NCBI RefSeq assembly: GCF_013415885.1
Contig: NZ_CP058910.1
Span: forward strand, 930,001-994,000
DNA from: Halosimplex rubrum
Lineage (GTDB): Archaea > Halobacteriota > Halobacteria > Halobacteriales > Haloarculaceae
Direction of reading: 5' to 3'
DNA: 64,000 nt
The translations under genes were made by a program, and so were the position numbers. Below are positions 30,692 to 39,982 of the stretch, piece by piece (within the stretch, counting starts at the first letter, position 1; each line of letters begins with the position of its first letter). The notes under the pieces were generated by a model, which saw only the letters and a list, made by a program, of their open reading frames with translations, made no database searches and was not told the origin of the DNA.

Positions 30692-33478
30692 ATGACCGCC
30701 GGGACCGGAGAGTACGACGAGCGAGAGCGGGGGTTCGACCACGCGGAGATCGAACCCCGGTGGCAGCGCACGTGGGACGATGAGGGTGTGTTCCGCATCC
30801 CCGACGACGCCGAGGACCCCGAGTACGTCCTCGCGATGTTCCCCTACACGTCGGGCGACCTCCACATGGGCCACGTCCGCAACTACACGATCACGGACGC
30901 CTACGCCCGCTTCGAGCGGATGCGCGGCGAGCACGTCTTGCACCCGATGGGGTGGGATTCCTTTGGCCTCCCGGCCGAGAACGCCGCCGAGGAACGGGAC
31001 ACCAACCCCCGCGACTGGACGATGGACTGCATCGACACGATGAAATCGCAGTTCCGGTCGATGGGCTTTGGCTACGACTGGGACCGGGAGATCACCACCT
31101 GCGAGCCGGAGTACTACCGCTGGAACCAGTGGCTCTTCGAGCGGTTCCGCGAGGCGGGGCTCGTCGAACGGCAGGCCGCCGAGCTGAACTGGTGTCCCTC
31201 CTGCGAGACGGTGCTGGCCGACGAGCAGGTCGAGGAGGCGGAGACTCCGAAGGAGTCTCCCGGAGGCGGCGGAGCCGCCGGAGACGGCGCCGAGATCTGC
31301 TGGCGCTGTGACACCCCCATTGACCACCGCGAGATGGACCAGTGGTTCCTGACGATCACCGACTACGCCGAGGAGCTGCTGGAAGCGCTGGACGACCTGG
31401 AGGGGTGGCCCAACAACGTCCGCGAGATGCAGCGCAACTGGATCGGCCGCCAGGAGGGCGACTCCGTCGAGTTCGAGCTGACGACGGGCGACACGGTGGA
31501 GATCTTCACCACCCGCCTCGATACGATCCACGGCGCGACCTTCTTCGCGATGTCGCCCGGCCACGAGGTCGCCCAGGAACTCGCCGAGGAGGACGACGAC
31601 GTGGCCGAGTACGTCCACCGCGTCGAGGGCGCCGACGAGGACGAGGTCGACGAGACCTCCGGCGTCTTCACCGGCGAGTACGCGACCAACCCCGCGACCG
31701 GCGAGGAGATTCCGGTGTACGTCGCCGACTACGTGCTCGAGGACGTGGGCACCGGCGCGCTGTACGCCGTCCCGGCCCACGACGAGCGCGACCACGCCTT
31801 CGCCGAGGAACACGACATCCCGATCGAGCAGGTCGTCGAGCCGAAACCCGACGCCGACGTCGACCCCGAAGACGTGGACGTACAGGAGGCGGCCTATCCC
31901 GAGGACGGGGTTCTGGTCGGCAGCGGCGAGTACGACGGGCTGACGAGCGAGGAGGCCCGCGAGACGTTCGTCGAGGTCTTCGACGGCGAGCACCGCGTCG
32001 AGTACCGCCTGCGCGACTGGGGCATCTCCCGCCAGCGCTACTGGGGCACCCCGATCCCGATGATCCACTGCGACGAGTGCGGTTACGTCGAGGTGCCAGA
32101 GGAAGACCTGCCCGTCGAGTTACCGGAGTTCGTCCAGACGACGGGCAACCCGCTGGACGCCGCCGAGGAGTGGAAGGCCGTCGAGTGTCCCGACTGCGGC
32201 GGCCCCGCCGAACGGGAGACGGACACGATGGACACCTTCGTCGACTCGTCGTGGTACTTCCTGCGGTTCCTCTCGCCCGACCTCGACGACGCCCCCTTCG
32301 ACGGCGAGCGCGCCAGCGACTGGATGCCCGTCGACCGCTACGTCGGTGGCATCGAACACGCCGTCATGCACCTGCTGTACGCCCGCTTCTTCACGAAGGT
32401 GCTCGACGACATCGACCTCTTCGAGGGCGCCCCCGCGAGTGACGCGAGCGGGGGCTCGCCGGAACGGAGCTCCGACGGTGTGCGCGAGCCGTTCGCGAAC
32501 CTCACTAACCAGGGGATGGTGCTGGGCGAGGACGGCAACAAGATGTCCAAGTCCGGCGACAACGGGGTCTCGCCGACGGAGATCGTCGAGGCGTACGGCG
32601 CCGACACCGCCCGCCTGTTCATCATGGAGGCCGCCCAGCCCGAGAAGGACTTCGCCTGGAGCCCCGAAGGTGTGCAGTCGGCCCACCAGTTCCTCCAGAA
32701 CCTCCACGGCCTCGCGGCGGAACTCGCCGAGTCCGACGGCGACGGGGCGACGGGCGACGACCCCGTCGCGGCCTACGTCGACCGCGAGACCGACGCGGCC
32801 GCCGCGCGGGCCACCGCGGAGTTCGAGGACTTCCGGTTCAACCACGCGCTGCAGGCGGTGCGGGACCTCGTCTCGCTGCTGCGCCGGTACCACGAGCGGG
32901 CGGACGCCGACGCCGCCGTCGTCGAGCGCGGCGTGCGCACGGTCGTCAAGCTCCTGGGGCCGGTCGCGCCCCACGTCGCCGAGGAGGTCTGGGGCCTGCT
33001 CGGTGGCGAGGGGCTGCTCGCCGAGGCCGAGTGGCCCGAGGCGGCCCTCCCCGAGGACTACGACGTGGCCAGCCGCCTCGTCGAGGACACCCGCGAGGAC
33101 GTGCGCGACATCGTCGACACCGTCGGCATCGAGGACCCCCAGACGATCACGCTCGCGGTCGCCCCCGAGTGGAAGACGCGCGCCCACGAACTCGCCCGTG
33201 ACTCCGAGGCCGACAACCTCATCGGCGACCTGATGGGCCACGACGAGATCCGCGAGCGGGGCGACGCCGCCGCCGACTTCGCCCAGGACCTCCAGGCCGA
33301 GCGCGAGGCGCTCTCGGAGGTGCTCGCGCCCGAGGCGGAGAAAGCCGCCCTGGAGCGAGCCGCGTGGCTGATCGAGGAGGAGTTCGAGGCTCGCGTGGTC
33401 GTCCGGTCGGCCGGGGACGCCGACGGCGACCTGGCGGGGAAGGCCTCGCCAGGTCGGCCGGCGATCGACATCGAATAG
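30692..33478 (+). CDS. leuS: Leucyl-tRNA synthetase
   Basis: The 928-aa class I synthetase has the HIGH motif in TSGDLHMGHVRNYT (about residues 57-60) and KMSKS in GNKMSKSGDN (617-621). Tryptophan/zinc and editing (CP1) segments include HEVAQELAEE and TGALYAVPAHDERDHAFA, and QRYWGTPIPMIHCDECGYVEV is the bacterial-type signature. The C-terminal anticodon-binding region follows. ATG at 30692 is the family start. Two short, very GC-rich in-frame insertions with internal palindromes (31235-31296 and 32429-32485) are unusual for this gene and are reported separately. Confidence 0.97.
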   Translation: MTAGTGEYDERERGFDHAEIEPRWQRTWDDEGVFRIPDDAEDPEYVLAMFPYTSGDLHMGHVRNYTITDAYARFERMRGEHVLHPMGWDSFGLPAENAAEERDTNPRDWTMDCIDTMKSQFRSMGFGYDWDREITTCEPEYYRWNQWLFERFREAGLVERQAAELNWCPSCETVLADEQVEEAETPKESPGGGGAAGDGAEICWRCDTPIDHREMDQWFLTITDYAEELLEALDDLEGWPNNVREMQRNWIGRQEGDSVEFELTTGDTVEIFTTRLDTIHGATFFAMSPGHEVAQELAEEDDDVAEYVHRVEGADEDEVDETSGVFTGEYATNPATGEEIPVYVADYVLEDVGTGALYAVPAHDERDHAFAEEHDIPIEQVVEPKPDADVDPEDVDVQEAAYPEDGVLVGSGEYDGLTSEEARETFVEVFDGEHRVEYRLRDWGISRQRYWGTPIPMIHCDECGYVEVPEEDLPVELPEFVQTTGNPLDAAEEWKAVECPDCGGPAERETDTMDTFVDSSWYFLRFLSPDLDDAPFDGERASDWMPVDRYVGGIEHAVMHLLYARFFTKVLDDIDLFEGAPASDASGGSPERSSDGVREPFANLTNQGMVLGEDGNKMSKSGDNGVSPTEIVEAYGADTARLFIMEAAQPEKDFAWSPEGVQSAHQFLQNLHGLAAELAESDGDGATGDDPVAAYVDRETDAAAARATAEFEDFRFNHALQAVRDLVSLLRRYHERADADAAVVERGVRTVVKLLGPVAPHVAEEVWGLLGGEGLLAEAEWPEAALPEDYDVASRLVEDTREDVRDIVDTVGIEDPQTITLAVAPEWKTRAHELARDSEADNLIGDLMGHDEIRERGDAAADFAQDLQAEREALSEVLAPEAEKAALERAAWLIEEEFEARVVVRSAGDADGDLAGKASPGRPAIDIE

Positions 33479-33567
33479 GCGTCCCACGGGCGGTCGGCGG
33501 GACCGACCCGCGCGGCCGCCGCTCGACTGTCTTCCGTGAGGTGTCGGTGAGGAGTCGCAGCGGTCGG

Positions 33568-33894
33568 TTACAGGTGTTCGACCAGGTCGAGCGAGCCGGC
33601 GGCGTCGTCGGTCAGCCGGACCGTCTCGTCGTACTCGACGAGGCCGGCGTCTCCGAGCTTCGGCAGGTGGACGTGGTGGAGCGCGATGCGGGCGTCCTCC
33701 CGGGTGAGGTCGTCGTTCCACTCGGCGAGCGCGCCGGCGAGCGGGTCGAGGGCGGGCGGCGTCTCCCGCTGGGCGAGATGCGAGAGGACGAACCGGCGGT
33801 TCGCGTCCGAGAGGACGGCGAACAGTTCGTCCGTCTCGGCGGTCGAGGTGGCGTCGGGGGCCGGCTCGAGTGCCTCGTGGTGGTTTCGTCCCAT
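33568..33894 (-). CDS. Winged-helix DUF7344-type regulator
   Basis: The 108-aa protein contains LFAVLSDANRRFVLSHLAQRETP, the DUF7344/ArsR-like recognition region, then LTREDARIALHHVHLPKLGDAGLVEYD as the second helix and wing. Small haloarchaeal DNA-binding proteins of this group probably regulate nearby or global targets. It is on the same strand as the large bat-like regulator, 55 nt behind it. It may be co-transcribed and act in the same pathway. Confidence 0.85.
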   Translation of the reverse strand: MGRNHHEALEPAPDATSTAETDELFAVLSDANRRFVLSHLAQRETPPALDPLAGALAEWNDDLTREDARIALHHVHLPKLGDAGLVEYDETVRLTDDAAGSLDLVEHL

Positions 33895-33949
33895 CTGTAT
33901 CGATCCATACCCCCCTACGGTATTCAGTGACGTGGCTAAACGGTTAGTG

Positions 33950-36016
33950 TCACTCGTCGCTCCCGTCGCCGAAGCGGGCGGCGAGCAGTTTCCGTTCGGC
34001 GACCCGGAGGTGCTTGTGGAACGTCGGCGCCGAGACGCCGAGCGACTCGGCGACCTCCTCGCCGGTGGACTCGCGGGGCCACTGGAAGAAGCCGGCGTAG
34101 TAGGCGGTCTCGATGGCCGTCCGCTGGCGGTCGGTCAGGTCGGCGTCGAACGACGGCGCCGAGGCGACCGAGTCGGTCTCCGAGCGCGAGCGGTCGCGCT
34201 GGGCGCGGACCTCGATCCCGTCGAACGCCTCGCGGAGCGCCTCGACGACGGCGCGCACGTCCGCCGAGACCGGGAGCTCGGCCACCACCTCGCACTGCCC
34301 GTCGACCGCCGAGGCCGACCGGACGGCGCCGCCGTGGCTCGCGACGACGCCGAACGCGCTCCCGGCGTCGAGCGTCGCCTCCAGCAGCGACTCCCCGTCG
34401 GGCCCGACGCTGACGACGCGGGCCGACTCGACGCCGGCGAACCCGTCGGCGAACCCGAGCACCTCGTCCGGGTCGGCTCCCGCGACGGTCAGGTAGTAGC
34501 GGAAGGTCTCGTCGGCCTGGACGGTCGCCCCCTCGAAGTCCACCTCGCAGTCCAGCGCGGCCGACAGCGCCGCGAAGAAGTGCCGGTCGTCGTCGACCGC
34601 CAGCCGGAGCTCCGTCACGCGCTCGGCCACGAGCGCCTGCCGGGTCGTCACCGCGTTGATGGCGTGGCCGATCGTTCCCCCGAGTTCGGCGAGCACGTCC
34701 TGTTCGGTGTCGTCGAAGGCGCCCGGTTCGTCCGCGTAGACGGTCAACACGCCGTATATCGTTCCGTCGTACACCAGCGGGACGCTGGCCGCCGAGCGGA
34801 TGCCGTGGGCGGCCGCGGCCGCGCGTACCTCTTCGAAGGCCGGGTCCGTGTCCACGTCGTGGGTGACCTGCACCGACCGCGAGCGGATCGCCCGGCCCGC
34901 GGGACCGGTGCCGTTCGGCTCGGCCGACCGCGTGACCGTGATCGCGTCGAGGTAGTCGGCCACGTCGCCGCCGTGGGCCCGCGGGGTCACCTCGTCGCTG
35001 CTGGCGTTGACGTCGCCGATCCAGGCCGAGCGGTAGGGGTCCGCGGCCGCCAGCGCCTCGCAGACCGCCTCGTCGATCTCCCGGCGCGTGGTCGCCTGCA
35101 CCAGCGCCTGGTCGATCCCCCGGATGACGGCGTTGATGCTGTCGAGCCGTTCGAGCTGTTCGTTCTGCTCGCGCAGCCGACGCTCGCGGGCCTTCTGATT
35201 GGAGATGTCCTCGACGACGACGACGACCCGGTCGCCGCCGTCACCGTCGGTCAGCGGCGCCGCGCTGACCCGTACCCAGACGCGCGAGCCGTCCGTCCGT
35301 TCGACCCGCTGTTCGACCTCGGTCACCGGTCGCCCGGAGTCGCGGGCGATCTGGAACACCCGCTCGTCGGGCGGGACCGACTCGCCGTCTGCGTCCAGCA
35401 GCCGCCAGGCGTCGGTCTCCCGGGAGTCGCCGATCACGTCCGCCGGGTCGGCGCCCAGGATCTCGCCCGCGCGGTCGTTCATCCGCTCGATGACGCCGTC
35501 CTCGGAGAGGACGACCAGTCCCGTCGGGACCGTCCGCAGGAGCTGCTCGGTCAGGTCCCGCTCGCGGCGGCGCTCGACCCGCTCGGCGTGGCGGTCGGAC
35601 ACGTCGCGGACGACGGCGGTCAACAGCCACGCCCCGTCGTCGCGGTGGGCGCGCAAGGAGAGCTCGATCGGGACGAGCCGACCGTCGCGGTGGCGGCCGA
35701 CGGTCTCGATGCCCTCCCACTCCGACGGCGGTGCCGGCGCCGACTGCAACGCCTCGAAGGCCGCCCGGATGCGCGGGCGCTGGTCCTCGGGCACGAACGC
35801 CGTCACCGACCGCCCGATCATCGTCTCGGGGTCGTACCCGAACGTCTCCTCGATGGCCGGGTTGGCGAAGACGATCCCGCCCGTCTCGTCGACGGTCACG
35901 ATCGCGTCCGACGCGCTCTCGACGAGCGTCCGGAAGAACGACTCGCTCGCCACGACCGACGAGTCGTAGGCGCAGTCGCCCCCGGACCGCGCGTTCCCCC
36001 CCTCTGTCCGTGTCAT
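33950..36016 (-). CDS. PAS-PAS-GAF-HTH regulator (bacterio-opsin activator type)
   Basis: The 688-aa soluble protein has two PAS domains, about 15-135 (SASDAIVTVDETGGIVFANPAIEETFGYDPETM) and about 145-265 (VIERMNDRAGEILGADPAD). A GAF domain follows (about 285-430, QDVLAELGGTIGHAINAV at its end), then the BAT-type ligand region. The C-terminal HTH_10 (about 620-680) reads LTDRQRTAIETAYYAGFFQWPRESTGEEVAESLG. It senses light, redox or small ligands and controls transcription; the actual signal is unknown. There is no kinase or transmembrane region. Confidence 0.93.
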   Translation of the reverse strand: MTRTEGGNARSGGDCAYDSSVVASESFFRTLVESASDAIVTVDETGGIVFANPAIEETFGYDPETMIGRSVTAFVPEDQRPRIRAAFEALQSAPAPPSEWEGIETVGRHRDGRLVPIELSLRAHRDDGAWLLTAVVRDVSDRHAERVERRRERDLTEQLLRTVPTGLVVLSEDGVIERMNDRAGEILGADPADVIGDSRETDAWRLLDADGESVPPDERVFQIARDSGRPVTEVEQRVERTDGSRVWVRVSAAPLTDGDGGDRVVVVVEDISNQKARERRLREQNEQLERLDSINAVIRGIDQALVQATTRREIDEAVCEALAAADPYRSAWIGDVNASSDEVTPRAHGGDVADYLDAITVTRSAEPNGTGPAGRAIRSRSVQVTHDVDTDPAFEEVRAAAAAHGIRSAASVPLVYDGTIYGVLTVYADEPGAFDDTEQDVLAELGGTIGHAINAVTTRQALVAERVTELRLAVDDDRHFFAALSAALDCEVDFEGATVQADETFRYYLTVAGADPDEVLGFADGFAGVESARVVSVGPDGESLLEATLDAGSAFGVVASHGGAVRSASAVDGQCEVVAELPVSADVRAVVEALREAFDGIEVRAQRDRSRSETDSVASAPSFDADLTDRQRTAIETAYYAGFFQWPRESTGEEVAESLGVSAPTFHKHLRVAERKLLAARFGDGSDE

Positions 36017-36163
36017 TTCTCGGCCGCTACTGGTCGCCCCGCCCGTAAATATGTCAGGTTATTAACTGGTATGCGAGCGTGACGGAGACGCACGTACTCG
36101 GTCAGTGTGCGGGACGTAGTCGGGTTGACGACCGCGGCGAGCGCCCCGTTCGCGCCGGGGCGG

Positions 36164-36856
36164 TCAGGCCGAGGAAGCCGAAGAGGCGGCGGCGTCCCCT
36201 GTGGGTTCCTCGACCGCTTCGGCGCCGGCGGCGTCGGCCGCGCGTTCGGCGTCACTGGTCACCTGCGAGCGCTGGGGGGCGATGACCGTCTCGCCGCCGT
36301 AGAGGCGGTGGCCCACGTCGACGGTGAGGTCGTCGGGGCCGTACTCGGGCGGGAACACCATGTCGAAGCGGCTGCCGAAGGAGATGTGACCGATGCGCTG
36401 GCCGCGGGCGACCGCCTGACCGGGGTCGACGTAGGAGTAGGTCCGGCGGGCGAACGTGCCGGCGATCTGTTCGAGGGTGTAGTCCTCGAACTCGAAGCGC
36501 AGCCGCTCGTTCTCCTCGGCGTCTTTCGTGAACGCGAGCTTGTTCGCGCCGGGGACGTGCTCGACGTTCGCGACGGTCCCGTCCATCGGCGCGCGGTTGA
36601 CGTGTACGTCCCAGCCGCTCATGTAGATCCCCAGCCGGAGTCCGTCTTCCTCCTCACGGATCACAGTCACCTTGCCGTCCGCGGGGGCGACGACGCCCTG
36701 GGGCGGCACGACCCGCGCGGGGTCGCGGTGGAAGTATATCACGCCGACCGCGGCGACGACGCAGGCACCGCTCGCGACCCGCGAGAACGGAAACAGGACC
36801 GCCCCGACGACCACGGCCAGCAGCGCGTATCTCAGACTGCCGTTCGCGACGCTCAT
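36164..36856 (-). CDS. asd: Archaetidylserine decarboxylase (phosphatidylserine decarboxylase family)
   Basis: The 230-aa protein has two N-terminal hydrophobic helices (about 8-45) and the PSD domain: VVAPADGKVTVIREEEDGLRLGIYMSGWDVHVNRAPMDG, and the self-cleavage site region GHISFGSRFDMVFPPEY, in which a Gly-Ser pair gives the pyruvoyl cofactor. It converts archaetidylserine to archaetidylethanolamine in the membrane. The C-terminus is an acidic Ala-rich tail. ATG at 36856 is chosen, since upstream sequence in frame overlaps the next gene (bcp) with nonsense composition. Confidence 0.92.
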   Translation of the reverse strand: MSVANGSLRYALLAVVVGAVLFPFSRVASGACVVAAVGVIYFHRDPARVVPPQGVVAPADGKVTVIREEEDGLRLGIYMSGWDVHVNRAPMDGTVANVEHVPGANKLAFTKDAEENERLRFEFEDYTLEQIAGTFARRTYSYVDPGQAVARGQRIGHISFGSRFDMVFPPEYGPDDLTVDVGHRLYGGETVIAPQRSQVTSDAERAADAAGAEAVEEPTGDAAASSASSA

Positions 36857-36969
36857 TGCCGGTAGTCCGATCCCTTCCGGTGATAAGCCTTCTGAAGGGA
36901 CCGGTGGTCGGCCGCTCGGTCGACGGCCGGGAGCCCGTCGCTCGTCAGTCGGCCGACGGCCGGCCCCGG

Positions 36970-37425
36970 TCAGTCCTCGATCGAGACGACCCCCGTCTCG
37001 ACCAGGTCGGCGAGCACGTTCCGGGCGTGACCCTCGGGGTCGACACCGGTGTAGGTCGCCTGGACAGACCCGTCGACGACGACGAACGTCGTCCGACTCG
37101 CGACGCCCCGCGAGCGTTCCACGTCGAAGGCGTCGACGACCTCGCCGTCGGGGTCGGCCAGCAGGTCGAACTCGATCCCGTACTCGTCGGCGAACGCGGC
37201 GTGGGAGTCGACCCCGTCGACGGAGACACCGTAGACGGTCACGCCCGCGTCGCGGTAGCTCTCCAGTTCTGTCTGGAACTGCTCGGCCTCGGTCGTGCAA
37301 CCGGGCGTGTCGTCTTTCGGGTAGAAGTAGACGACCGAGACGCCCGCCCAGTCGGGTTCGACCGTCTCGCCGTCCTGGTTCGGAGCCGCCACCTCGGGCG
37401 CGGGGTCGCCGGGTTCGAGTGCCAT
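36970..37425 (-). CDS. bcp: Peroxiredoxin (BCP/AhpC-TSA)
   Basis: The 151-aa thioredoxin-fold peroxidase starts MALEPGDPAPEVAAPNQDGE. The catalytic cysteine C43 sits in YFYPKDDTPGCTTEAEQF, the conserved P-x3-T/S-x2-C peroxidase motif. DGVDSHAAFADEYGIEFDLLADPDG is typical of BCP. No resolving cysteine is visible, so it probably uses thioredoxin directly as 1-Cys enzyme. It sits outside the sulfur island but may be a client of its thioredoxins. Confidence 0.93.
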   Translation of the reverse strand: MALEPGDPAPEVAAPNQDGETVEPDWAGVSVVYFYPKDDTPGCTTEAEQFQTELESYRDAGVTVYGVSVDGVDSHAAFADEYGIEFDLLADPDGEVVDAFDVERSRGVASRTTFVVVDGSVQATYTGVDPEGHARNVLADLVETGVVSIED

Positions 37426-37504
37426 ACCGGCGACTCGGGCGGCCGGCGAAAGCCGTTTGCGGTTCCGGTGGCGATCGACCCGTCGAGCGCAGGGTCGACC
37501 CCGA

Positions 37505-37909
37505 TCAGTTCACCGGGATGTCGGTGCCGTCGTCGTCGCCCGTCGTCTGTTTGGGGAGCGTGACCGTCAGCACGCCGTTGTCGTAGCTGGCGCTGGCCTC
37601 GGACTCGACGACCGGTTCGGGCAGCCCGACTCTGCGGGTGATCGACTCGCTGTGGCGTTCGCGGGTGACGTAGCGGTCGGCCTCCTCGACGGCCTCGGTC
37701 TCGCGGCTGGCCGACAGAGACAGGGTCGTCGAGTCGGTCAGCTGCACGTCGATGTCCTCCCGGTCGTAGCCGGGCAGGTCGGCGACGACGGCGAACGCCT
37801 CGCCGGTGTCGGCCACGTCGACCGCCAGGTCGCCCGACGGTTCGAGCCCGCCGGTCATCACGTCGATCAGTTCCTCGATGTCGCCGAACGGGTCGGTTGA
37901 TCGTGTCAT
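37505..37909 (-). CDS. Hsp20/alpha-crystallin small heat-shock protein
   Basis: The 134-aa protein has a short N-terminal arm and the alpha-crystallin domain (about 38-130): DLAVDVADTGEAFAVVADLPGYDREDIDVQL, SASRETEAVEEADRYVTRERHSESITRRVGLP, and the closing A-x-Y-x-N-G-V-L-x-V/L-x-L-P motif (ASYDNGVLTVTLPKQ). An ATP-independent holdase chaperone. ATG at 37909 (MTRSTDPFGD) gives the usual length. The next gene, a histidine kinase, is divergent. Confidence 0.95.
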   Translation of the reverse strand: MTRSTDPFGDIEELIDVMTGGLEPSGDLAVDVADTGEAFAVVADLPGYDREDIDVQLTDSTTLSLSASRETEAVEEADRYVTRERHSESITRRVGLPEPVVESEASASYDNGVLTVTLPKQTTGDDDGTDIPVN

Positions 37910-38063
37910 GTCACTCGACGGTACGTCCCCGCGCGTCTTAAGCCGCGCGTCCGCGACGGCCCCTCGTCCCCGGCGAACGAGCCGACCCACGGTCGGGACG
38001 GGTTCACCTACGGAGTGAAAGACACCGGGCGCCTTTTCCGTGCCAGCGGCCGAACTGTGATCG

Positions 38064-39980
38064 ATGACCTCGCGCGACCGAGTCGGGAGCGGCGGCGGTG
38101 CCCCGCCGTCCGACCGTCCGGAGCCCCCCACCGGACCGGCGACGGACCTCCCCGACGAGTACGAGACCCTCTTCCGGACCGTCGACGACGCGGTCTTCCT
38201 CGTCGAGGTCGGCGGCGAGGACGCGACCGACGCGTTCCGATATCGCCGCGTCAACCCCGCCTACGAGTCGCTGACGGGTCTGTCTCCGTCCGAAATCCGC
38301 GGCGAGACGCCCCGGGAGGTGTTCGGCGAGTCCCTCGGGAGCGACATCGCCGCGGAGTACCGCCGCTGCGTCGAGACGGGCGAAACCGTCGAGTACGAGG
38401 AGACCCTCCCGCCGTCGGCCGGCGGTCGGACGTTCGAGACGAAACTGACGCCGGTCCGCGCCGACGACGAAGTGACGCGGATCGTCGGCATCTCGCGGGA
38501 CATCACCGAGCGGCGCGAGCGGGCGCGCGAACTCGAACGGAACCGTGACCTCCTCTCGAAGACCGAGCGGCTCGCGCGCGTCGGCGGGTGGGAGCTCGAT
38601 TGCCGAACCGAGACGCTCCGCTGGACGGACGGGACGCGGTCGATCTTCGACGTCGACGGCGGGTACGAACCGACGCTCGCCGACGCGATCGAGTTCTATC
38701 ACCCCGAGGACCGCTCGCGGATCCGACGCCTCGTCCGCCGGTGCCGGGAGACGGGGACGCCCTACGACGTGGTGCTCCGGGCGCACACCGACGCGGGCGA
38801 GGAGCGGTGGGTCCGCTCGTTCGGAGAGACCGTCGCCGCGGACGGCGAGACCGCCGCCGGCGACGCGGCCGACGCCGAAGCCCCGGGAAGCAGCGACGCG
38901 GTCGCGGTGCGCGGCGCCGTGATGGACGTGACCGAGCAGCGGTCTCGCGAGCGCGACCGACGGGTGTTCGAGAAGGCCGTCGAACAGGCGGGCCACGGCA
39001 TCGTGATCACCGACCGCGAAGGCACGATCGAGTACGTGAACCCCGCCTACGCGGCCGACACCGGCTACGACCGCGCGGAGGCCGTCGGGCTGAACCCGCG
39101 GATCGTCAAGTCCGGGAAACACGACCGGGAGTTCTACGAGGACCTGTGGGAGACGATCCTCGCGGGCGAGACCTGGGAGGCCGAGATCGTCAACCGCCGC
39201 AAGTCCGGCGAGTTGTACCACGTCGACCAGACGATCGCCCCGATCGCCGACGACGGCGAGATAACCCACTTCGTCGGCATCGAATCGGAGACCACGGACC
39301 GACGGCTGCGCGAACAGCGACTGAACGTCCTCAACCGCGTTCTGCGACACAACCTCCGGAACGCGATGACGGTCGTCCGCGGACACGCCTCGGTGCTCCG
39401 GAGCGAACTCGACGACGACGACCTCCGGTCGCACGCGACGACCATCGAGGAGTGGGCCGACGACCTGACCGCGATCGGCGAGAAGGCCGCGACGGCCAGG
39501 TCGCTGTTCGAGCGCGAGCGCGACTCCGACGCCGTGCGCGAGGTTCGCGAGACGCTATCGACCGTCGCGAGCGAGTTCGCGGAGCGATACCCCGACGCCG
39601 AGATCGCGGTCGACGCGCCCGCGGGGCTCCGGGTCAGAGCCGACGACCGACTCTCCGTCGCGCTCCGCGAAGTCGTCGACAACGCGCTGGCCCACCACGA
39701 CCGGACCCCGCCGGCGGTGACGCTCGAAGCCGAGTCCACCGGCGGAGCGACGAACTGGGCCGATATCGTCGTCGCGGACACCGGGCCGGGCCTCCCCGAG
39801 TCCGAGCGCGCGGCGATCGAGGCCGGCGAGGAGACGCAGGTCACGCACGGGACCGGGCTCGGCCTGTGGCTCGCCCGCTGGGTGGTCGCGGGGTTCGGCG
39901 GCGAGCTGTCCATCGAGGACAACGACCCCCGGGGGACCGTCGTGCGGCTCAGGCTCCCGACACCGGCCGACGGGACGTAG
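38064..39980 (+). CDS. Soluble PAS-type sensor histidine kinase
   Basis: The 638-aa protein has three PAS domains: about 30-150 (LFRTVDDAVFLVEVGGED), about 165-300 (ARVGGWELDCRTETLRWTDGT) and about 310-425 (AGHGIVITDREGTIEYVNPAYAADTGY). The histidine is in LNRVLRHNLRNAMTVVRGHA. The HATPase domain has VDNALAHHD (N box), VADTGPGLPESE and HGTGLGLWLARWV (G boxes). It has no membrane segment, so it senses a cytoplasmic signal, probably redox, oxygen or light through a PAS ligand. No cognate response regulator is adjacent. Confidence 0.94.
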   Translation: MTSRDRVGSGGGAPPSDRPEPPTGPATDLPDEYETLFRTVDDAVFLVEVGGEDATDAFRYRRVNPAYESLTGLSPSEIRGETPREVFGESLGSDIAAEYRRCVETGETVEYEETLPPSAGGRTFETKLTPVRADDEVTRIVGISRDITERRERARELERNRDLLSKTERLARVGGWELDCRTETLRWTDGTRSIFDVDGGYEPTLADAIEFYHPEDRSRIRRLVRRCRETGTPYDVVLRAHTDAGEERWVRSFGETVAADGETAAGDAADAEAPGSSDAVAVRGAVMDVTEQRSRERDRRVFEKAVEQAGHGIVITDREGTIEYVNPAYAADTGYDRAEAVGLNPRIVKSGKHDREFYEDLWETILAGETWEAEIVNRRKSGELYHVDQTIAPIADDGEITHFVGIESETTDRRLREQRLNVLNRVLRHNLRNAMTVVRGHASVLRSELDDDDLRSHATTIEEWADDLTAIGEKAATARSLFERERDSDAVREVRETLSTVASEFAERYPDAEIAVDAPAGLRVRADDRLSVALREVVDNALAHHDRTPPAVTLEAESTGGATNWADIVVADTGPGLPESERAAIEAGEETQVTHGTGLGLWLARWVVAGFGGELSIEDNDPRGTVVRLRLPTPADGT

Positions 39981-39982
39981 CG

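Noticed and set aside
30530-32068. Minus-strand 512-codon frame opposite leuS, and similar long frames opposite nirA (41637-43745) and M32 peptidase (51233-52846)
   Set aside because: All mirror real genes codon by codon and show no domain; they are shadows of GC-rich third positions.
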